NCBI GenBank assembly: GCA_910589415.1
Contig: OU342636.1
Coordinates: forward strand, 5,624,437 to 5,688,436
Length of the DNA stretch: 64,000 bases
Source: Malachius bipustulatus
Taxonomy: Eukaryota > Arthropoda > Insecta > Coleoptera > Melyridae
Direction of reading: 5' to 3'
The notes below the pieces were generated by a model that saw only the letters and a program-made list of their open reading frames with translations, made no database searches and had not been told where the DNA came from. The translations under genes and the position numbers were made by a program. Every line of letters starts with the position of its first letter. Positions within the stretch are counted from its first letter, which is position 1. Of this stretch, positions 21,501 through 30,500 are shown in pieces.

Positions 21501-24500
21501 TTTTGCAGGCCCTCTTATTGTTTATACTCACGCAGATAGCATATATTTCCGATCGAAATACAGTTGCCCACTGCCCGAGAGATATGGTGTGTTGAGTATT
21601 GTCCAACTCATTGTATATGCCAGCTCCAGTTCCTTTGACTGGAGTTTCGGTCTTTGACCCGTCAGTGTACCAGGTTGTTCCGACCAGCCTGTTGCTGTCT
21701 GTGGGCTCATTCCATTCCTCTCGATCTTTGATGCTCACCTCAAAGCTCTTGTGGAATTTGAATTTTGGAGCCATGTGGTCTGTGTTTGCATCTAGCAGGT
21801 CCACTTCCACATAGTTTTTGATTCTATTGTGTCCAAGTTCCGCATATTTGCCCCTTGGTTCTTCTTGCAGCCTTAGTCGTGCCAATCTTGCCTCTCCCAT
21901 TATCATTAGATGAAGTGGAGGGAGGTCTAGAAGGACTTCCATTGCTGCAGTTGAAGTTGTTTTCATTGCCCCCGTTATTCCAAGGCATGTAGTCTTTGCA
22001 CCTTGCTAAGCTTGTTTATCGCAGTATTTTGTTGCATCTTTGTCCACCATACCAAAGATGCATACAGCAACATTGGTCTAATCACTCTGGTATACGCCCA
22101 GTATACCATATGTGGTTTTAATCCCCATGTTTTCCCATAAGTTCTTCTGACCTTCATGAATGTGGTCTCCGCTCTTTTTCTAATTCTGCCTATCTGTTGG
22201 TTCCAGGTGAGTTTTGAGTCTAAGATTACCCCAAGATATTTCACCTCTCTCGATATTTGTACGTTCCTGCCTCGAAGTTTTAGTGGTCCTAAGCTCACCA
22301 GTTTCCTTCGATTAGTAAACGCAATGATGGTCGATTTGGAGGGACTTATGTTCAGTCCCTCTTCATTTGTCCATTTGGTTACGACATTTAGGGCCCTTTG
22401 CATGCAGGGCCTTATTGTGTCATTGAATCTGCCTCTGCCTTGAATTAGTATGACAAGGTCATCGGCATATCCTATGCTCTTGATTCCCTCTTGGTCCAGA
22501 CGTTTCATTAGCTCGTCCATAACAAGGTTCCATATCAAGGGAGACAGTACGCCTCCCTGTGGACACCCCCTTGCTACCTGACTGGGAGCCACCAGTCTCC
22601 CCAAATAGGGATGTACATACCAATCTACTTTTCAACATGAAGTCTATCCATCTGCATATTGTTGCATTGATTCCTCTATCCTCAATGCATTGGAGATTGA
22701 TTCTAGGGAGGTGTTGTCGAACGCACCTGCTATGTCCAAAAAAACACACAATAGTACTTCCTTGTGTTTTATTGTGTATTCGGCCTTTTCTACCAGATGG
22801 TGTAAAGCTGATTCCGTTGATTTTCCTGTTCTATATGCATGTTGGTCTTGATGAAATGGTCTGTTTGCCAGGACATCATCCCTTATATGCCTATCGAGCA
22901 GTTTTTCTAAAGTCTTCAGTAAAAAGGACATGAGACTTATGGGTTTTAGAGATTTTGCCCCTTCCTGTCCTGTTTTCCCAGGTTTAGGTATGTAAATTAT
23001 CCTAATTAAGGTCCAGGCTTTGGATATGTGCCCCAGTGCAAGACTGCCCCTAAGGATCATACATAGCCTCTGTGTCAGAAGATGTGGTCCTTTCTGCAAC
23101 ATTATTGGGTAGATGCCTTCTATACCTGGTGATTTGTAGGGTTCAAAGGAGTTGATTGCCCATTTGATTTTGTTCTCGTTTATCACCGATTTCGCAACCT
23201 GCCAGCTGTCCCTGTTCGTCCTCTTTGGGGATTCCAGTTCTGCATTTAGACAGTCTTGTGGAGATAAATTGGTGACTCGAGACCCTGGAAAATGGAGTCT
23301 GAGTAATTCCCTCATTGTGTCCTTTCCCGTTTCCGTATATTTGCCACTCTCTGTCTTCAGAGTGTGAATGGAGCTCTGCGGTTGCTTTGAGAGTATTCTA
23401 TGGAGTCTAGCATATTCTTGAGTTCCTTCTATGTCTTCACAATGCTTTCTCCATGACTCTCTTTTTGCTTTCCTCAGTGCTTTGTTGTATTCTGTGAGAG
23501 CCTTTCTGTATATCCCACTTATTTGTTTCCTTCGCTTTATTGAAGTATTTCCTAACTTGTCCTCTTTGTGCAGCTAGTTTTCTGTTCCACCAGGGCACAT
23601 TCCTGTTGGAATCCCTACTGACAAGGGGACAGTTGTTGTTATAGGCCGAAGTGATTGCATCCTGCACTTGTCCTGCTGCTACTTCTAAGTCTATTGTGTT
23701 TTTTATCGTATTTCTCGTCTGTTTTAAACTGTGCTCCAGGTCTGTCTTATAAGACTCCCAGTTAGTTTTCCGAGGATTATGATAAATTTCTTTTATGGTT
23801 TTGTTTCCATTTATTGTAAAGTTTATGTGTCTGTGATCCGAGCAACTCACCTCATCAGATACATGCCAGTTTTTTTTGACATAGCTTCCCACGTATGGTG
23901 TAGCTATAATTATTTCTATGACCTCTTTTCGTCTCGAGTTGACAAAAGTTGGTTTATTTCCTACATTTAGTATGTCTAGATTGTTAGCCATTATAAATTG
24001 TAGTAGTGACTCACCTCGTTCATCGGTGTTTGTGCTTCCCCAAGTTGTATGATTTCCGTTGGTGTCGCACCCGATGATCAGCTGTGGTCCTTTTCCCCCG
24101 CAGTCTCTCACCAGTTTTTCTACCTCCTTGGGTGGTGGTGGTGGTGGTTCCAGGGCTTCATATGAGAAATATGCTGATCCGAGAATTATCTCTCTCGACA
24201 TATTCCCGCTGACTGTCCTGATTTTTACTACCGTTAGATCCCTGGAAGAGAGGTTTGTTAACGGAAGTATTTTAAGTCCTCTTTTGACTAGTATGCAGGT
24301 TCTAGGGATTTCATGGGATCTACTCTAAATTAGTATAGTAAATATTATAAAATTGTTAAATGTTATTCTTCACTTCCAACTACATGACATTGACATTCAT
24401 TCGCCCACACATTGGAAGTGGTGCGTTCAGTCTACCTGCTACTTACACTGGCCATGACAGGAAGGTTCAATAAAAATTATCAAATTAGATTAATCAACAC

Positions 24501-27500
24501 ATCATCAACTCGTTTATCCCAAGCTCTTGATTGCTTTAATTTAAACTATAAATTGCCCTATTCAACTTACAAACTTTATTCTCCTTGCCTGGTTCTTCAA
24601 ATTCTTCAGGTTGTTTCATATAAACACTTTCCTGCAGGAAACCGTTCAAAAAGGCGGTCGGTGTCGGTATATATAACAATCTCAGGTCAGGTCAGGTCAG
24701 GTACCCCACTTTCTCAACAATAATTCTATCATCTGTTTGGCTACTCCGTTTTGCTCAAGTGTGTACGGATTAGTTTTTTGGTGAACGATGCCACTGTTTT
24801 TGAGATATTTCTCTAAATCTTGGTTGCAAAATTCTCCACCATTGTCTGTTCTCAATGTTTTAATTTTGATGCCTTTTTAGTTCTCTTACCAAATTTTAAA
24901 ATTCTTTGAAGTAATTGATAACTTCATCTTTTGTTCTTAAAAAATAAACGAACAACATTCTACTAAAAATCGTCTTCTGGTAGCAAAAAATATCTTGATT
25001 CACCAATAGACTTTGTCTCCATAGCACCACATACATCAGCGTGTATAACTTCTAAATAACTGCTCGCTCTTCTGCCTTTCTTCTTGAACAGTAATCTAGA
25101 CTGTTTACATTCACAACAGGTTTCACAGTTATTTCTGTTCTCAAAGTTATCTTTGCTGACTAAACCTTCTACTGTACCATCCTTCATCACTTTCAGGTAA
25201 TTGAAATTAAGGTGACCAAATCTTCTATGGCATACATCATCTGTTAGGTACCGCAGAAGAAGCTAACAAACATTGTTGTATCTTGACAATGTTTAATTTA
25301 TACACTTCATTTATTAAATCTGCTACTAGTGCTACTGCTATCAGATTATTTTATTTATTATATACCTTACAGCCTTTCTTCCCTAAATCGACCTTATTAC
25401 CCTTCTTTATCATCTGACTTAACACTCAGCAGATTTGTTGTCAGTTCTGGCGCATATAAAACCTTCTGAATAATTAAACTATGCCTTTCTGTTCCCACAA
25501 TAGTCTTTAGGGCAACTTTTCCTTTGACACTTTGGAATTAGTGCTAATAACTTCCAACCAGTCTTTTCTGACAGTCAAATGTGCACTCGCATCTGAATCA
25601 ATATACCAATCGGTATCCTTGAATTCACCGTTTAGAAAAGCCGTATTAAAAGCATTCGATTGGTATTTATTGTCTCCTGGTGATGTTCTAAATAAATGTC
25701 GAGCAGTTTTGACTTGATGGAATCTGTAGTTATGTTGATTCCTGCATGTTCGATTGCCATTATCATTGGGGAAAACTTTTCGGTTAGACCTGCTAATAAC
25801 AGTGAACATCCACTCTTCATCTATTCCGAACCCCGTTCTGCCTAGCTTCTGAGCAGTTTCTATGACTTGATTCACATAGTCTTCCATGGAGTCACAATTC
25901 TCAAGTCTCAACGAAATTAATGCTCGCAACAAACTGATCTTCCGGGCGAAGCCAGCATCTTCTTATGAGAATTTCAACTTGTCCCATAATTCCTTTGCCG
26001 TCTTCGCATTCTTCACATGAACATAGAGAGAGACAATACTAGTTTGGCGTGCTTTTGGGATCTTTTCCTGATCTGTCTCACTACCGTTGATGCACTTCAA
26101 CAACCCGTCCAGAACTAGTAAACTTTCCACCTCGAAGGCCCATTCGTCATAGTTCTCATGACCTTTTAACTTCGGGATGCTGGTAGTATATTTCACAGCC
26201 ATTGCACTCACCGGTTTATTTCTTTTCAACTTCTAATTCTTTCTTAATTGATTCTTTATTGGACAGACAAACTCTTCAAATCCCTGACTCTACTACCTGG
26301 AACAAACGCCTAACCCCATGCCTCAGTACGACGTCGGGCCGGTAATTAAGGGTTAGTGAAGCCAATAGGGCTCAGCGCGCCCTAATCGGCACCTCGACCA
26401 AGAATTAATAGTGTTGGAGCTTCGTTAACGACTCAATATCACAAGTCCAGGGACTGCCCGGTCCTCACTACAGACCAGGAAGGGAAAAAGGGTTCGCCGA
26501 CGCCTCAATGCAGCGCCGGTTTACGGGAGGTAAAACTGATCGCCAGCTGGAGCTCAATGCGCCCTAGCCACGACTGTCTGTTCTGTGCTGTAGCGTAGTT
26601 GACTCAATACATCAACCGTTGCTTGCCCAGGAGCACTCACTACATGTCCCAGCTGTTCTACTAGGCTCAGTGCACCTAGAGAGAGAGAGAGAGATATTTT
26701 ACTGGTCAACGCCCAGCACACTCTGACCTGTTGTCCGGCTGGCGTTCCTTATATAGCTGGCTTCGACGGTGATAAGGCGTTTACTGCCGTCGCAAAAACT
26801 GTGTCACTTAAAAATAAATGTCTCTAATAAGTTCCTAATCACGAAGTAAATAATAATTATCAACGAAAGCCTCGGATTTCTTTACAAAATGAAAAATAAA
26901 GGACCGCACATAATCCTTATGGAAATTGGCTTGATCGGACTTGGCTTGGAATGATCGGTCTTCAGGGGCATAAGCACAGAAAAACTTGTGTTCTCCACAT
27001 ATTGTGTTAAACATTAATATGACACTTGCATTGATGTACGTTTTGTGTTCAGAAATCACTTGTAAGGCCAGATTGTAACAAAAGCACAAGCTTCTAGGCG
27101 GACCTGCTTGTTTGAACCTAAAAATACTGCATTTTATATTAATTTTTTTAAGGGAGATGTCCTGATCTGACCAGAACTTGACCAGTCAGGTCAGGACATC
27201 TCCCTTAGAAAAAATACTATGACGTGCACCTCTTTTAGGTTCCAAGCAACCGGGAATGAGACAGGGAATCACACCTTTCATTTTCCGACACATGTTTTGA
27301 AACACCTTGTATACTATACAGGGTGTCCCGTATCGTTATGTTCAAATTTTGTGAGCATATAGTAGGCTTATTTCTAAGCCTAAAAAACCTAAAAGTGGCA
27401 GGTCTATCTGCATTCGTTGCGAAGTTACAGGCCTAAGAAAATAATGTCTAGTAAATACCAGATTTAACTTTGAAAACCACATAAAACTTATTTTATTGAC

Positions 27501-30500
27501 CAAATCTTTAGTTTATCATGTGTTAAAAATGTCCTATTCCTTGCTGAATACAAGCTTGTGCTCGGAGGCCTGTTACTTTTGCAATAGCAAAAGTACCAGT
27601 TTTCTCGTATTTTTTCGCGTACCTATCTCTTGACTAGCTTGCTGAATACGATCAAATAATAATTTCTCTCTGGTATTTCGTTACAAACACCAATTCCGAA
27701 ATATGCTGGTGCCGCATCTATTTGAATCCTATAATGCCATTTCGTATCAGCAGGGGAACCTCTACTAATGTTTATTTCGGTGACGTTTACTCATGTGTGG
27801 CAATTTGTGTGGCTTACAAAGTTCAATCTTGTTATTTACTAGTCATAATTTTCTTAGGCCTGTAACTTCGTAACGAATAAAGATAGACCTGTCACTTTTG
27901 GGTTTTTTGGGCTCAAAATTAAGCCTACTATATGCTCAAGAATTTTGAACATAACGATACGGGACACCCTGTACTTCAAGCCATGATTCTCCTGAATATA
28001 CAGCAGCTACTTCTGAACTTCAAATAAAATTGAATGAAAAGATTGAAAAGGCTTATAAAAAGATAATAACAATTATTTATTTATTTAGAAAATTGTAAAT
28101 ATTGAACCAATTGCCGTATAGATGAATTATATTATTATTCTTGTATTGGTTTTTAGGTTCTCAGGCTTACTTTTGTAGTTATTAATAAATAGTTGACGTT
28201 TCGGGATTGATTAATCCCTTGATCACATATTTAATTAATAAAATAGATACAAATAAAAATTATTTTAGTAAAATTAAAATACAGGGAGTCCCAATATTCC
28301 ATGGACATGGAGCAACCACAGATTACTGAGGTAAAAAAAAGTCGCTCGGACCAAACTTATCTCTATACCAAAGTGCTTCGTTTGTCCGTTAGAGAGCTTC
28401 AAAGTCTTTTGAAAATTTTAGTTTTTTTGAAATAGCTCAAAATCGGCTGATTCCAATTCGATGAAATTTGGTAGGTAAGTTTCTTATTAAAAGTACTAAC
28501 TTCTGATGTACTTGATAATTTGACAGAAACCCGGGAAGGGGTGAAACTACCCCTACCCTCCATTAAAATCGATCGTAATTGTTCATAGGATATCAGGAAC
28601 GCTGTCCATGTTTTTTTGTTTGAAAGATACATCATCTTAGCCCATTTTTGGTCTCCTACAAAAATCTGTATCTTTCCGAGGTTCTATGTGATAAAATAAA
28701 TTAGTCGATGACACCTAACCAAATTTTTATTTCATTCTTTTAATTTGAAATCAAATTTTCAATTGTCAGGTGATTATTTGATCTAATCTCATAGAAGATG
28801 TTTAGTATGGTTCGGTTTTTTTTTCAGGTGTTTGCAAACGGATTTTTTCAAACGCAGTAAACAGTTTGCAAAACGACGAGGTTCCAAGAAAAGTTAAAAT
28901 CATTTTTTTTTGCGCAGGATGGAACTTTCTAGGGTCCAAACCGGCGCCCACATCGAGCATCTTTTATGAGATTAGATAAAATAATCACCTGACTATTGAA
29001 AATTTGATTTCAAATTAAAAGAATGAAATAAAAATTTAGTTATCATCGACTAATTTATTTTATCACATAGCACCTCGGAAAGATACAGATTTTTGTAGGA
29101 AACCAAAAATGGGCTAAAACGATGTATCTTTCAAACAAAAAAACATGAACAGCGTTCCTGCTACCCTATCAACAAGTACGATCGATTTTAATGGAGGGTA
29201 GGGGTAGTTTCACCCCTTCCCGGGTTTCCGTCAAGTTATCAAGTACAGGGTGATTCATTATAATGTCGCCCCCCTTTAACTTTGTTATTTCATGTGTCCC
29301 AAAAAAATTAAAAGTGGGGTTATGTAGGTGCTAAAAAAGACTTTTTTATACGTGTAACAAAAATTTGAAAGTAGATCAGTATACAGGGAAAACCAAAATT
29401 TTTTTTTTTTCAATGGATCACCGTATATATGAATTTATTTTTCGATTCCTCGTAAAATTCTAAGCATAACTTATATAACATACCGTATACCTAAATTCCA
29501 AGGCTTCTGAAATATTCGCATTTGAAACATCATCAAATATTTTATAAAACACCTGTTGCAAATCAAGAAATCTAACAATAAAATGCTCTACTGGGCCTCC
29601 ATTTTTTTCAACACATTTTATAAGGGTTTATAAGGGTTGTTCGCATTTTCTCCAATGAATCTGTTATGAATTCTGGGTTATTTTAATTTAAATTATTAAT
29701 TTTAATCCGTATCAAATCTTTTAGATGATCGAGGTTTTCAATTTGGTAGTTATCACGGTGTAAGATATAGAGGTGAACGCACGATGCTTGTCTTTTAACG
29801 CTAGCGAACGACACTAAACTGCGAACGTCGATGCGGGAGAGAGATAGTTCTTTTGGGCGATCCATGCGCTCTCCCCTCTTACTTCCACACGTGGAATTCT
29901 CATAACAAGTGTAGGTTTTAAGAAGTCGCGCTGCTACACTTTATTTTTTATTGAGTGAGTGATAAGTAAATATGGGAAGAAAGTGTGTTGTACCTAATTG
30001 TAGAAGTGGATACGATGAAACTACAAAGGGTATTTCTTTTTTCGGCATACCTAAACATAAATTAGAAGCGTATCAAAGGGCGATTCCCCGCCAAGATAGA
30101 CAATTGACCGCTAAAGATGCGATTTGTGCAAAGCACTTTAAAGAAGAAGACATCATATATAAAGTCGAAACTGCCTTTTATTCGGTAAGTAATATATTTA
30201 GTGCCGATTAACAAGTGTTGGAACTTTTCTTAGCTTGAAGATTATTAAAAAAAAATAAAAAATAGTTAGATAAAATGATGATAATTTCAATACCTACCTA
30301 CAAAACTAATAGGTATGTAGGTATGTAAGTACCTATTTCTTGGTAATTATTAAGTAAGTAGGTACATATAAATATCTCATACATAACTACAGTTTTTTTC
30401 ATGATCAAAAAATACCTTTACAACTCATATGTAGTTGTTTGTTGCCTGAGGTGAGTTTAAATCCCGCTCAGCGCTATGAAATTGAAATAGGAGCGTGGCC

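Noticed and set aside
19140..26815. One continuous copia element with a LINE inside
   Set aside because: The LTR-like sequences at the two ends do not resemble each other and 19661-20682 shows no copia coding, so I list the parts separately.
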